Source: an uncultured Oscillospiraceae bacterium (lineage in GTDB: Bacteria; Bacillota; Clostridia; Oscillospirales; Oscillospiraceae). Taken from it: 64,000 bases of DNA. Shown here piece after piece: positions 50,447 to 58,730 of the stretch. Numbering within the stretch: position 1 is the stretch's first letter; every line of letters begins with the position of its first letter. The position numbers and the translations under genes were made by a program. The stretch is taken from contig CAKTEQ010000003.1 in assembly GCA_934552825.1 (NCBI GenBank), forward strand, positions 248,001-312,000, read 5' to 3'. A model generated the notes under the pieces. That model saw only the letters and a program-made list of their open reading frames with translations. It was not told the origin of the DNA and did not search any database.

Positions 50447-52555
50447 ATGGGGCTTACAAAAAGCAGCGTTGGCACCGGTGCGGTGGACAACGGGCTGGAT
50501 ATACGAAAGAGAAGCGGGGATGAGAAGATAATCGCCCTGGCGGGAAACCCGAATGTGGGTAAGAGTACGGTTTTCAATGCGCTGACCGGGATGCACCAGC
50601 ACACTGGGAACTGGCCGGGCAAGACGGTGTCGTCTGCGTGGGGCGTCTGTGAAAAGGGGGCATATCCATATATTCTCGTGGATATCCCAGGGACTTATTC
50701 CCTCGCGGCTCACTCTGCCGAGGAGGAAGTTGCGAGGGATTTTGTGTGCTTCGGCAGTGAGGACGCCGTTGTTGTGGTCTGCGACGCTACATGCCTCGAG
50801 AGAAATCTCAATCTCGCGATACAGATAACGGAGATAACCAACAAAGTTGTAGTATGTGTTAACCTCATGGACGAGGCGAAGCGCAAGGGGATAACCGTGG
50901 ATACGGAACTGCTCTCACAGCGTTTGGGCGTGCCTGTCGCGGGTGTTACTGCCAGAAAAGAGAAGACACTCACGGTGTTGCTGGACGCCCTCGACGGCGT
51001 GATGAACGGGAAAGCCGCTGCAAGGCCGGAAAAGGTTGCGTACCCGGCGGAAATAGAACGGGCGGTGGAGATGATCGGCGAGAGTCTTAACTGCAAAGAT
51101 GAGAGAGAAAAACGGTGGATCAGCCTGCGCCTGCTGGAGGACGATGGGGAATTTGCCGCCCATCTGCTGGAAACAGCGGGCGGTGCGGATACCGGAAACG
51201 CAGTTATAAGAGCGCGGAAAAAGCTGCGGGAAGAGGGTATTGACGGCGACAGACTGAGAGACTTCATCGTCGGGGCGATCGTGCGCAGAACGGAAAAGGT
51301 CTGCGCCGGTGCGATCACTTACAGAACCAAGGATTACGGCGCGGCAGACCGCAAGCTGGATAAGGCACTGACCGGCCGGCTTATAGGGTATCCGATCATG
51401 TTGCTGCTCCTCGCGTTCATCTTCTGGCTGACCATAAGCGGGGCGAACTATCCGTCGGAACTGCTCTCCAAGGGGCTGTTCTGGCTTGGGGGCAGACTGA
51501 TGCTGCTGCTTAAGAGCGCAGGTGTGCCGTGGTGGCTGAGAGAAGCTCTGATAACGGGGGTATACAAATGTGTTGCCTGGGTAGTGAGCGTGATGCTGCC
51601 GCCAATGGCGATATTTTTCCCGCTGTTTACGCTCCTTGAGGACGTGGGGTATCTGCCAAGGATTGCGTATAACCTGGACGCGCCATTTAAAAAGTGCGGC
51701 GCGTGCGGGAAGCAGGCGCTGACCATGTCGATGGGCTTTGGCTGCAATGCCGCGGGCATTGTGGGATGCCGCATAATAGATTCTCCCAGAGAACGGCTGC
51801 TCGCTATCCTCACGAATAACTTTGTACCGTGCAACGGACGCTTCCCGGCGCTTATCACCATAATAACTGTGTTTTTTGCCGGAGGCAGCTCCCTTAAAGG
51901 GACACTGATACTTACAGGAGCAGTGCTTATTTCGCTTGGAATGACGTTTGCCGTGACGAAGATACTGTCAGGAACGCTGCTGCGCGGGGAGAACTCGTCG
52001 TTCACATTGGAGCTGCCGCCTTACAGGCTGCCCCAGGTGGGAAAGGTAATAGTCCGCTCTATATTTGACAGGACGCTGTTCGTCCTCGGGCGGGCTGTTA
52101 AGGGCGCCATTCCGGCGGGACTGCTCATTTGGCTGCTGGCGAACATCAGCGTGGACGGAATGAGCCTGCTCGCGCTCTGCGCCGGGGCACTTGAGCCGAT
52201 AGGAAAGGTAATGGGCCTTGACGGTATGATCATCGCCGCGTTCATATTAGGCACACCTGCAAACGAGATAGTCATTCCAATAATGCTCATGGGATATCTC
52301 ACGGGAGGAGGACTCATGGAGATAACAGGCGCGGCACAGATACAGGCGGTATTCACTGCGAACGGATGGACATGGGGGACTGCCATCAGCACAATAGTTT
52401 TTTTCCTCATGCACTGGCCCTGCGCCACAACGCTGATGACAGTAAAAAAAGAGACGCAAAGCACAAAATGGACTCTGCTGGCGGCGGGGATCCCGACTGC
52501 GGCGGGTGTGGTGATCTGCTCGCTGTTCACAGCAGTTATAAGACTGATCTCATAA
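50447..52555 (+). CDS. feoB: Ferrous iron transporter B
   Basis: The 702-residue protein has an N-terminal GTPase domain: G1 LAGNPNVGKSTVFNAL near residue 30, G2 near TGNWPGKTVSS, G3 VDIPGTYSL, G4 VNLMDEAK. A helical spacer and a C-terminal membrane domain follow with Gate motifs (PRIAYNLDAPFKKCGACGK, LTMSMGFGCNAAGIVGCRI). It imports Fe2+ under anaerobic conditions. Start ATG 50447 follows GGTGCAGGCGG, a weak site that suggests coupling to feoA. A hairpin terminator follows the stop. Confidence 0.95.
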   Translation: MGLTKSSVGTGAVDNGLDIRKRSGDEKIIALAGNPNVGKSTVFNALTGMHQHTGNWPGKTVSSAWGVCEKGAYPYILVDIPGTYSLAAHSAEEEVARDFVCFGSEDAVVVVCDATCLERNLNLAIQITEITNKVVVCVNLMDEAKRKGITVDTELLSQRLGVPVAGVTARKEKTLTVLLDALDGVMNGKAAARPEKVAYPAEIERAVEMIGESLNCKDEREKRWISLRLLEDDGEFAAHLLETAGGADTGNAVIRARKKLREEGIDGDRLRDFIVGAIVRRTEKVCAGAITYRTKDYGAADRKLDKALTGRLIGYPIMLLLLAFIFWLTISGANYPSELLSKGLFWLGGRLMLLLKSAGVPWWLREALITGVYKCVAWVVSVMLPPMAIFFPLFTLLEDVGYLPRIAYNLDAPFKKCGACGKQALTMSMGFGCNAAGIVGCRIIDSPRERLLAILTNNFVPCNGRFPALITIITVFFAGGSSLKGTLILTGAVLISLGMTFAVTKILSGTLLRGENSSFTLELPPYRLPQVGKVIVRSIFDRTLFVLGRAVKGAIPAGLLIWLLANISVDGMSLLALCAGALEPIGKVMGLDGMIIAAFILGTPANEIVIPIMLMGYLTGGGLMEITGAAQIQAVFTANGWTWGTAISTIVFFLMHWPCATTLMTVKKETQSTKWTLLAAGIPTAAGVVICSLFTAVIRLIS

Positions 52556-52591
52556 GAAATAGTTCCCCCGATGAAAAGGGGGAACTATTTC
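52556..52591. terminator. Bidirectional hairpin after feoB
   Basis: GAAATAGTTCCCCC (52556-52569) pairs with GGGGGAACTATTTC (52578-52591). It directly follows the feoB stop and covers the last codons of the convergent pseudogene. Confidence 0.85.
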
Positions 52592-53018
52592 TTAGCGGGG
52601 CGCACGCCCCAGACGGAAAAGACGCCGGCGCATATACCGAAGCCTATTATCGCCATATATTTTTATGCCACTACCGTGTTTGTGAAAGCAAGTCCCAAAG
52701 CGACGCAGGCGCAGCTGGAGAGGAATACTCCGACCTGGACTGCGGCGAGAACTGCTGAAGTGCACAGGGGCGCGGACGCGACCGCCGATACGGTGCCGGT
52801 GAAGCAGATGAGTGCGGTATTAGGGAGACGGCGCTGACAAGGTTTGGCAGTGTGGAGAACATTTTTATAGTGGACACCGGGATTTGAGGAAACTTGTTCA
52901 TGAGCTTGTGGGGGAACGTATTTATCACCATTATGCCCACAGCGAGAATGTAAGTGGATATGGCGAAAATGATGCACATGAGCTGGCTGTGGTTACTTTT
53001 ATATCTCAAATTGAACAC
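52585..53018 (-). pseudogene. Decayed MFS transporter, C-terminal fragment
   Basis: Hydrophobic transporter-like sequence is spread over frames. FNLRYKSNHSQLMCIIFAIS and STYILAVGIMVINTFPHKLM lie in one frame (53018 to about 52850). TALICFTGTVSAVASAPLC and FLSSCACVALGLAFTNTVVA follow in another. After an in-frame TAA at about 52661 the second frame resumes with KYMAIIGFGICAGVFSVWGV and stops at 52585. One frameshift and one nonsense change plus a missing N-terminal part show decay. The pattern suggests MFS; the family call is tentative. Confidence 0.55.
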
Positions 53019-53130
53019 TCTTTACAGTTAATTATAAACAGATGGCAACATACAAAGAGAGGGGGAGCGTCATTCCCGGTGCTTCATGGCATATGCTGTT
53101 TTGCAGACGGAATAAAATCTGCATCAGGAC

Positions 53131-53159
53131 TTGCAAAATGAGAACAAAGGGAATATAAT
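53131..53159 (+). promoter_or_regulatory. Promoter of the MATE gene
   Basis: TTGCAA (53131-53136) and TATAAT (53154-53159) are 17 bases apart. Downstream, AAGCC-TGTCCG-GGCTT (53179-53194) with seven T at 53199-53205 resembles a small attenuator before the ATG. Confidence 0.65.
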
Positions 53160-53232
53160 CATCTGGCTGATTGTTGGGAAGCCTGTCCGGGCTTTCTGTT
53201 TTTTTCGCTTTTGTGACAATGGGAGAAGTAAA

Positions 53233-54615
53233 ATGAAGAAAAAACAAGAGATAAAGATGGGCGAAGGTCCGCTCCTTAAGAACATTCTGTTATATACAAT
53301 GCCGATAATACTCACGAGTCTTCTGCAGCTGCTGTTCAACGCGGCGGATCTGGTAGTAGTTGGACGTGAGTGCGGAAAGCTCTCCGTGGCGGCAGTGGGG
53401 GCGACAGGATCCCTTATAAATCTGCTGGTAAACTCGTTCCTCGGCCTGTCCATCGGCGCGGGCGTGCGTATATCTCAGGCGTACGGCGCGGGGGATGACA
53501 ACTCCGCAAGAGAGACGGTGCATACGGCAATACCTGCCTCCGCGATTTCGGGCATCGTGCTCACGGCGGTGGTATTTTTCTTCTCCAGAACCTTCCTTGG
53601 ATGGATGGGGACACCCGAGGACTGCATTGAGCTCTCGGCGCTGTATATGCGCATATACGCGGCGGGCATTGTTTTCAATGTTATATATAACTTCGCCGCG
53701 GCTATCCTGAGAGCTGTGGGCGACACAAAAAGTCCCCTTATCTTCCTCACCATCGCGGGCATTGTGAACGTTGTACTCAATATTTTCTTTGTCAAGGCGT
53801 TTGATATGGACGTGGCGGGGGTCGCTCTTGCTACCTCAATATCCCAGTTCATCGCCTGCGTGCTTACAGTAGCCGCCCTCATAAAGAGGAAAGACGCGTG
53901 CCACCTTGACCTCAGGAAAATGCGCATAAGAAAAACACCCCTTGTGTCCATGCTGGCAATAGGCATTCCCGCAGCTATTCAGGGCTCACTTTTTGCGATA
54001 TCCAATGTCATCATCCAGGCTGCCGTTAACTCCTTCGGCAGCACGCTCCTCTCGGGCAACTCTGCCGCGGGCAACATTGAGGGCTTTATCTTTACCATTA
54101 TGTATGCCTTCAGCACGGCGGCTGTCAATTTCATCGGGTATAACTACGGCGCCGGGAATTATAAGCGCATCAAACAGATCGCGCTTGTATGCATCGGCTG
54201 CGTGATAGTGGTCGGACTGGCATTGGGATGCTTCGCCTTTTTCTTCAGACGCCAGCTCCTCAGTATATATATACCCGGCGAGGAGGAAGCCATATACTGG
54301 GGTATGCTCAGAATGTGCTTCACCTGCATACCGTATGTGCTGTGCGGAATGCTGGACGTTGTAACGGGCTGCCTGCGTGGGCTCGGCTCATCGACCGTGC
54401 CTATGGGCATATCCGTTGTGGGAGTGTGCGGGTTCAGGCTTGCATGGCTCTATTCGGTGTTCACGATCGGGAAATACCATAATATCCAGACGCTTCTTAT
54501 CTCTTATCCCATATCCTGGGCTATAACACTCATAGCTGAGGCTGTGGCGTTCGCTGTGGTGTACAGTAAAAAACGCAGGAGATACGAAAACACGGTGGAC
54601 GCTCAATTTGAATAA
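53233..54615 (+). CDS. MATE family multidrug/toxin exporter
   Basis: The 460-residue, 12-span protein has the two related MATE halves: PIILTSLLQLLFNAADLVVVG and IGAGVRISQAYGAGDDNSARE in the first, IPAAIQGSLFAISNVIIQAA and NFIGYNYGAGNYKRI in the second. MATE proteins export drugs or metabolites using Na+ or H+. ATG 53233 is chosen (GGGAGAAG upstream); the longer frame from 53131 covers the promoter. It stands alone; substrate unknown. Confidence 0.92.
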   Translation: MKKKQEIKMGEGPLLKNILLYTMPIILTSLLQLLFNAADLVVVGRECGKLSVAAVGATGSLINLLVNSFLGLSIGAGVRISQAYGAGDDNSARETVHTAIPASAISGIVLTAVVFFFSRTFLGWMGTPEDCIELSALYMRIYAAGIVFNVIYNFAAAILRAVGDTKSPLIFLTIAGIVNVVLNIFFVKAFDMDVAGVALATSISQFIACVLTVAALIKRKDACHLDLRKMRIRKTPLVSMLAIGIPAAIQGSLFAISNVIIQAAVNSFGSTLLSGNSAAGNIEGFIFTIMYAFSTAAVNFIGYNYGAGNYKRIKQIALVCIGCVIVVGLALGCFAFFFRRQLLSIYIPGEEEAIYWGMLRMCFTCIPYVLCGMLDVVTGCLRGLGSSTVPMGISVVGVCGFRLAWLYSVFTIGKYHNIQTLLISYPISWAITLIAEAVAFAVVYSKKRRRYENTVDAQFE

Positions 54616-54622
54616 TTCACTC

Positions 54623-54651
54623 TTGTGCCCGGGCGTATGATAAAGTATAAT
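54623..54651 (+). promoter_or_regulatory. Promoter of the CofE-like/GuaA-like operon
   Basis: TTGTGC (54623-54628) and TATAAT (54646-54651) are 17 bases apart. Confidence 0.6.
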
Positions 54652-54705
54652 ATCTTATCGCGCCGTTTAGGTGCACAATCTATATTTGAAATGGAATGTT
54701 GAAAC

Positions 54706-55899
54706 ATGGAAAGAAGAACCGGTACAGTTTCCCGCGGAATACGCTGTCCCATCATCCGTCAGGGGGATAATCTCGCAGAGATAGTCACAAACAGCGTGAT
54801 CGACGCTGCAAAGTGCGAAGGCTTTGAGTTGAGGGACAGAGACGTTATTTCCATAACCGAATCCATAGTCGCCAGGGCCCAAGGCAATTATGCCGATGTT
54901 GACGACATTGCCGCTGACGTTAAAGCCAAATTCGGTGATGACACAGTCGGCGTGATATTCCCGATACTCTCCCGCAACCGTTTTGCAATATGTCTGAGAG
55001 GCATCGCCAAAGGGCTTAAGAAGATAGTGCTTATGCTCAGCTATCCCTCCGACGAAGTCGGCAATGAGCTTGTCTCCATTGACAGTCTGGACGCCGCCGG
55101 CATTGATCCCTATACCGATGTGCTCACCCTGGAAAGGTATAGGGAGCTTTTCGGCGAGAACCGTCATCCTTTCACAGGTGTGGATTATGTGGAGTACTAT
55201 AAGCAGCTCATTGAAGATGCTGGCGCCGAGTGCCAGGTGATATTCGCGAACAACATGAAGACTATACTGAACTATACAAAGAACGTGATAGTCTGCGATA
55301 TCCACACCCGCGCGAGGACAAAGCGCATTCTTAAGGCTTCAGGCGGCGAAAAGGTCTACTGTCTGGACGAGATACTCACAAAGAGTGTCAACGGCAGCGG
55401 TTACAACGAGAAGTACGGTCTGCTCGGCTCAAACAAATCAACGGAAAATACGGTCAAGCTCTTCCCCAGAGAGTGTAAGGACCTGGTCCTGGGTATACAG
55501 GCGCGCGTGCTCAAGGAGACAGGAAAGCACGTTGAAGTAATGGTATACGGAGACGGTGCTTTTAAGGATCCCGTGGGTAAGATCTGGGAGCTGGCTGATC
55601 CCGTCGTTTCACCGGCGTATACGGACGGCCTTGAGGGAACGCCAAATGAGCTGAAGCTCAAGTACCTTGCCGACAACGACTTTAAGCATCTCAGCGGTGA
55701 GGCGCTCAAGGAAGCTATCTCCAAGAGCATCAAGGAGAAGGACGCTGACCTCGTGGGCAACATGGCGTCTCAGGGGACTACTCCCAGAAGGCTGACTGAC
55801 CTCATCGGCTCGCTCTGCGACCTTACAAGCGGTTCCGGCGACAAGGGCACGCCTGTCGTGCTCGTCCAGGGCTACTTCGATAACTTTACACATTGCTGA
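54706..55899 (+). CDS. CofE-like (coenzyme F420-0:gamma-glutamyl ligase family) protein
   Basis: The 397-residue protein has the F420 ligase domain features: GDNLAEIVTNSVIDA near residue 22, RDRDVISITESIVARAQGNY, and the later VMVYGDGAFKDPVGKIWELAD and DLIGSLCDLTSGSGDKGTPV. CofE adds glutamate to F420-0 with GTP. No F420 genes are visible and F420 is not expected in such an organism, so another carboxylate-amine ligation is likely. It lies 19 bases before a GMP synthase-like gene, a pairing that suggests a shared pathway. Confidence 0.82.
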   Translation: MERRTGTVSRGIRCPIIRQGDNLAEIVTNSVIDAAKCEGFELRDRDVISITESIVARAQGNYADVDDIAADVKAKFGDDTVGVIFPILSRNRFAICLRGIAKGLKKIVLMLSYPSDEVGNELVSIDSLDAAGIDPYTDVLTLERYRELFGENRHPFTGVDYVEYYKQLIEDAGAECQVIFANNMKTILNYTKNVIVCDIHTRARTKRILKASGGEKVYCLDEILTKSVNGSGYNEKYGLLGSNKSTENTVKLFPRECKDLVLGIQARVLKETGKHVEVMVYGDGAFKDPVGKIWELADPVVSPAYTDGLEGTPNELKLKYLADNDFKHLSGEALKEAISKSIKEKDADLVGNMASQGTTPRRLTDLIGSLCDLTSGSGDKGTPVVLVQGYFDNFTHC

Positions 55900-55918
55900 C
55901 AGGGGAGGAACCATACAC

Positions 55919-56899
55919 ATGAACACAAATATTCGTCCGGATACAATGGATAGAATCGCAACAAAGGAACAGGCTGACAGTTTTATCGCTGAGCAGATTT
56001 CCGCACTGCGTGAGCAGATAGGGGATAAGAAGGTTCTGCTGGCACTGTCCGGCGGCGTGGACTCTTCTGTTGTTGCGGCGCTGCTGATAAAAGCTGTGGG
56101 CAAGCAACTCGTCTGCGTCCATGTTAATCACGGACTTCTCAGAAAGGGCGAGCCGGAGCAAGTCATCAAGGTATTCAGAGATGAGATGGACGCAAACCTC
56201 ATCTATGTTGACGCTGTGGACCGCTTTTTGGATAAACTCGCGGGTGTCGATGACCCTGAGGCAAAGCGGAAGATAATCGGCAAGGAATTTATCGAGGTGT
56301 TTGCCGAGGAGGCTCAGAAGCTGGACGGCATCAGCTTCCTTGCCCAGGGAACGATTTATCCTGATATTCTCGAGTCCGATGGCATCAAGTCCCACCATAA
56401 CGTCGGAGGACTGCCCGAGGAACTGCAGTTTGAGCTTGTTGAGCCTGTAAAACTCCTCTATAAGGACGAGGTGCGTGTTGTCGGCGAGGCTCTGGGACTG
56501 CCTGACAATATGGTGTACCGCCAGCCATTCCCCGGCCCCGGTCTGGGCGTGAGATGTGTTGGCGCTATAACGAGGGACAGGCTCGAGGCTGTGCGCGAGT
56601 CCGACGCAATACTCAGGGAAGAGTTCGCTAAGAACGGCCTTGAGGGTAAGGTATGGCAGTATTTCACGGTAGTGCCTGATTTCAAGTCCACGGGCATAAA
56701 GGATGGGAAGCGTACTTATGATTGGCCTGTGGTCATCCGTGCGGTCAATACTGTGGACGCAGTGACCGCCGAAGTGGCTGAACTGGAATTTAAGCTTGTT
56801 GCCCACATTGTAGAGCGCATAACCAGCGAAGTGAAGGGCGTCAACCGTGTCCTCTGGGACGTCACCCCGAAGCCCTCGGCCACAATAGAGTGGGAATGA
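55919..56899 (+). CDS. guaA: GMP synthase ATP-pyrophosphatase subunit lacking the glutaminase domain
   Basis: The 326-residue protein corresponds to the C-terminal two-thirds of GuaA: PP-loop LLALSGGVDSSVVAALL near residue 45, FLAQGTIYPDILESDGIKSHHN, PFPGPGLGVRC and the dimerisation tail KPSATIEWE. It begins directly with a short helix (ATKEQADSFIAEQISALRE) and lacks a class I glutaminase. Archaea use such split subunits with a separate glutaminase; none is adjacent here. With a complete guaA at 22564, this paralog may use free ammonia or a different acceptor. GGGGAGG precedes the ATG. Confidence 0.9.
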   Translation: MNTNIRPDTMDRIATKEQADSFIAEQISALREQIGDKKVLLALSGGVDSSVVAALLIKAVGKQLVCVHVNHGLLRKGEPEQVIKVFRDEMDANLIYVDAVDRFLDKLAGVDDPEAKRKIIGKEFIEVFAEEAQKLDGISFLAQGTIYPDILESDGIKSHHNVGGLPEELQFELVEPVKLLYKDEVRVVGEALGLPDNMVYRQPFPGPGLGVRCVGAITRDRLEAVRESDAILREEFAKNGLEGKVWQYFTVVPDFKSTGIKDGKRTYDWPVVIRAVNTVDAVTAEVAELEFKLVAHIVERITSEVKGVNRVLWDVTPKPSATIEWE

Positions 56900-57002
56900 T
56901 TTCATAGGTTCAAAATAGCCCGTAAACACCGGACTTTTTGAGCTTTGATGTCCCTCGTGGCAACGATTTGGAAACAGAATTTCATTATTCAATTATCACA
57001 AG

Positions 57003-57046
57003 AAAAGAGCTATCTGATTTCAAACGAAGTCAGGTAGCTCTTTTTT
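57003..57046 (+). terminator. Terminator after the GuaA-like gene
   Basis: AAGAGCTATCTGA (57005-57017) pairs with TCAGGTAGCTCTT (57030-57042, one G-U pair) and runs into six T. Confidence 0.9.
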
Positions 57047-57082
57047 GCTTTCCATTTGACTTCAATAAGTAAGGGGATAATT

Positions 57083-57208
57083 ATGGCACAAGCAATTTTT
57101 GTGAAAGACGATGAAGTCCAGGAGCTTCTTGGAGTATCAAAATCGGAAGCATATAAAATCATTATACAGCATTCGTGTCGAAAACTTACGATTTGGTGCT
57201 GTAACTAA
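57083..57208 (+). pseudogene. Truncated excisionase-like helix-turn-helix protein
   Basis: The 41-codon frame starts MAQAIFVKDDEVQELLGVSK after AAGGGG and continues SEAYKII, the first half of the small helix-turn-helix proteins (excisionase or regulator type) found in conjugative elements of Clostridia. It then turns into unrelated residues and stops, so the second half has been lost. It marks an old mobile-element scar between the guaA-like and opp operons. Confidence 0.55.
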
Positions 57209-57369
57209 AATGTACTATTGACTTTCCCAATGCACCTCCGGGAATGCCTCAGCATTTTGAGAATTTTGGAATGTTTGTTTACAAGCTCTGGATGAACCGT
57301 ACGGTACGCTCCTGGAATGTAGAGATCGAGAGATTCCATGAGGCACCGGGAGAGGATATGATTAACTGA
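57205..57369 (+). pseudogene. Unidentified gene remnant
   Basis: A frame open from 57205 to the TGA at 57367-57369 reads DFPNAPPGMPQHFENFGMFV and then ends HEAPGEDMIN. The composition is protein-like but there is no ribosome site at the first Met (57244) and no recognised family. It directly follows the truncated excisionase-like frame and is probably the tail of another element gene. Confidence 0.35.
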
Positions 57370-57373
57370 GTGG

Positions 57374-57490
57374 AAAAAACAGCAACTTAGATACCAAGGC
57401 GAGATCCCCGGCAACCCATTTAACCTGTTAAGGACATGGGCACCGGGGATCTCGCACTTTTACAATGTGGCTCAAAAACAGCAACCTAAG
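57374..57490 (+). other. Strong hairpin flanked by short direct repeats
   Basis: GCGAGATCCCCGG (57399-57411) pairs with CCGGGGATCTCGC (57443-57455); an inner CCCAT/ATGGG stem extends it, and CTTTT follows. The motif AAACAGCAAC-C/T-TA occurs on both sides (about 57376 and 57476). It could be a terminator or the tip of a small non-autonomous element. From here to about 57630 nothing else is recognised; the sequence is AT-rich. Confidence 0.55.
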
Positions 57491-57635
57491 GTAAAGAAAA
57501 GAGTACTTTCAGACATTTGGGCCTTCAAAAAATAGGATTAAACGACAAAAGTACACCTTTTAATAACAAAAAAATAGTGCAAAATAACAGAAGAACCCCA
57601 AAATTGTTCATTTTGTGAAAAAGTTTGTGAAAGAA

Positions 57636-57664
57636 TTGCTATTTCCAAAATAATTTAGTATAAT
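57636..57664 (+). promoter_or_regulatory. Promoter of the opp operon
   Basis: TTGCTA (57636-57641) and TATAAT (57659-57664) are 17 bases apart in an AT-rich stretch, 120 bases before oppB. Confidence 0.75.
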
Positions 57665-57678
57665 AAATTCTAAAATCA

Positions 57679-57759
57679 GGGGGGTACACCTTATTGCATC
57701 CCCAGTATCGTGCAAGTGCCGGCGCTTGCATTACCTCTGCTAGCAGAGATGATGATACT
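57679..57759 (+). promoter_or_regulatory. Structured 5' leader of the opp operon
   Basis: GGGG (57680-57684) can pair with CCCC (57700-57703). Next, AGTATC (57704-57709) pairs with GATACT (57754-57759), enclosing two hairpins: TGCAAGT-GCCGGC-GCTTGCA (57711-57730) and CTCTG-CTAG-CAGAG (57735-57748). Together these make a three-way junction with palindromic loops. It matches no riboswitch class I can name and lies 28 bases before the GTG start. Confidence 0.55.
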
Positions 57760-57787
57760 TAAATATGGAAGTTGAGGCGATGTAAGT

Positions 57788-58717
57788 GTGAATTCAAAAA
57801 ACCTAATCTATATTTTAAAAAGACTGCTTCTGGCGATTATCACTGTCTGGGTTGTTATTACTGTGACATTTTTTGTAATGCACGCAGTTCCCGGAGGGCC
57901 CTTCGTCGGAGAGAAAGCGACTATGCCCGCAGTCCAGGCTGCCCTCGAGGCAAAGTACGGCTTGGACAAGCCAGTGATGGAACAGTATCTTACTTATTTG
58001 AAGGATATCGTTACAAAGTTTGACTTCGGTCCTTCCCTGAAGCAGCGTGGCCGCGAGGTTACTGATATTATCTTCTCCGGGCTCAAGGTATCTGCGAAAC
58101 TAGGTGTTATCGCGGCGGTCGGCGCGGCGATAGTCGGCATAGTTTTGGGCGCGGTAGCGGCTCTGCGCCGAAATAAGGTTATAGATAAAGTAATAATGGT
58201 AATTACAACGGCATTTGTTTCCATGCCGTCGTTTATAATGGGATCACTGCTTTTGGTCCTGTTTGCGGTGAGGCTTGCGATCCTACCCGCAAACGGCTCA
58301 ACTACCGCCGGACTCATTCTGCCGGTCATTACTCTGGCGCTGTACCCCATGGCGTATATCACCAGACTGACCCGCTCGTCCATGCTGGATGTTCTGGGGC
58401 AGGACTACATACGCACAGCGCGGGCGAAGGGCGTACCCGGCGCACGGGTCATCTTTGGGCACGCACTCAAGAATTCACTCATCCCTGTAATTACATATTT
58501 TGGTCCAATGCTCGCCTATATAGTCACCGGGTCCCTCGTCGTTGAACAGATATTCGCTGTGCCCGGCATCGGCCGCGCGTTTGTAACGAGTATCACGGGC
58601 CGCGATTATCCACTTGTAATGGGGACTACGATCGTTCTTGCGACGCTCATCGTTGTTATGAACCTGCTGAGCGATATACTATATAAAGTAGTCGATCCGC
58701 GCATCACACTGGAATAA
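57788..58717 (+). CDS. oppB: Peptide ABC transporter permease, OppB-like
   Basis: The 309-residue protein has six membrane segments and the BPD_transp_1 domain. Landmarks are the N-terminal LLLAIITVWVVITVTFFVMH, LTRSSMLDVLGQDYIRTARAKG with the EAA-type loop that docks to the ATPases, and the terminal YKVVDPRITLE. It forms the channel with OppC for importing oligopeptides. The start is GTG 57788 with GAGG upstream; no ATG is available. First gene of oppBCDFA. Confidence 0.93.
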   Translation: MNSKNLIYILKRLLLAIITVWVVITVTFFVMHAVPGGPFVGEKATMPAVQAALEAKYGLDKPVMEQYLTYLKDIVTKFDFGPSLKQRGREVTDIIFSGLKVSAKLGVIAAVGAAIVGIVLGAVAALRRNKVIDKVIMVITTAFVSMPSFIMGSLLLVLFAVRLAILPANGSTTAGLILPVITLALYPMAYITRLTRSSMLDVLGQDYIRTARAKGVPGARVIFGHALKNSLIPVITYFGPMLAYIVTGSLVVEQIFAVPGIGRAFVTSITGRDYPLVMGTTIVLATLIVVMNLLSDILYKVVDPRITLE

Positions 58718-58730
58718 GGAGGAGAGCAAT

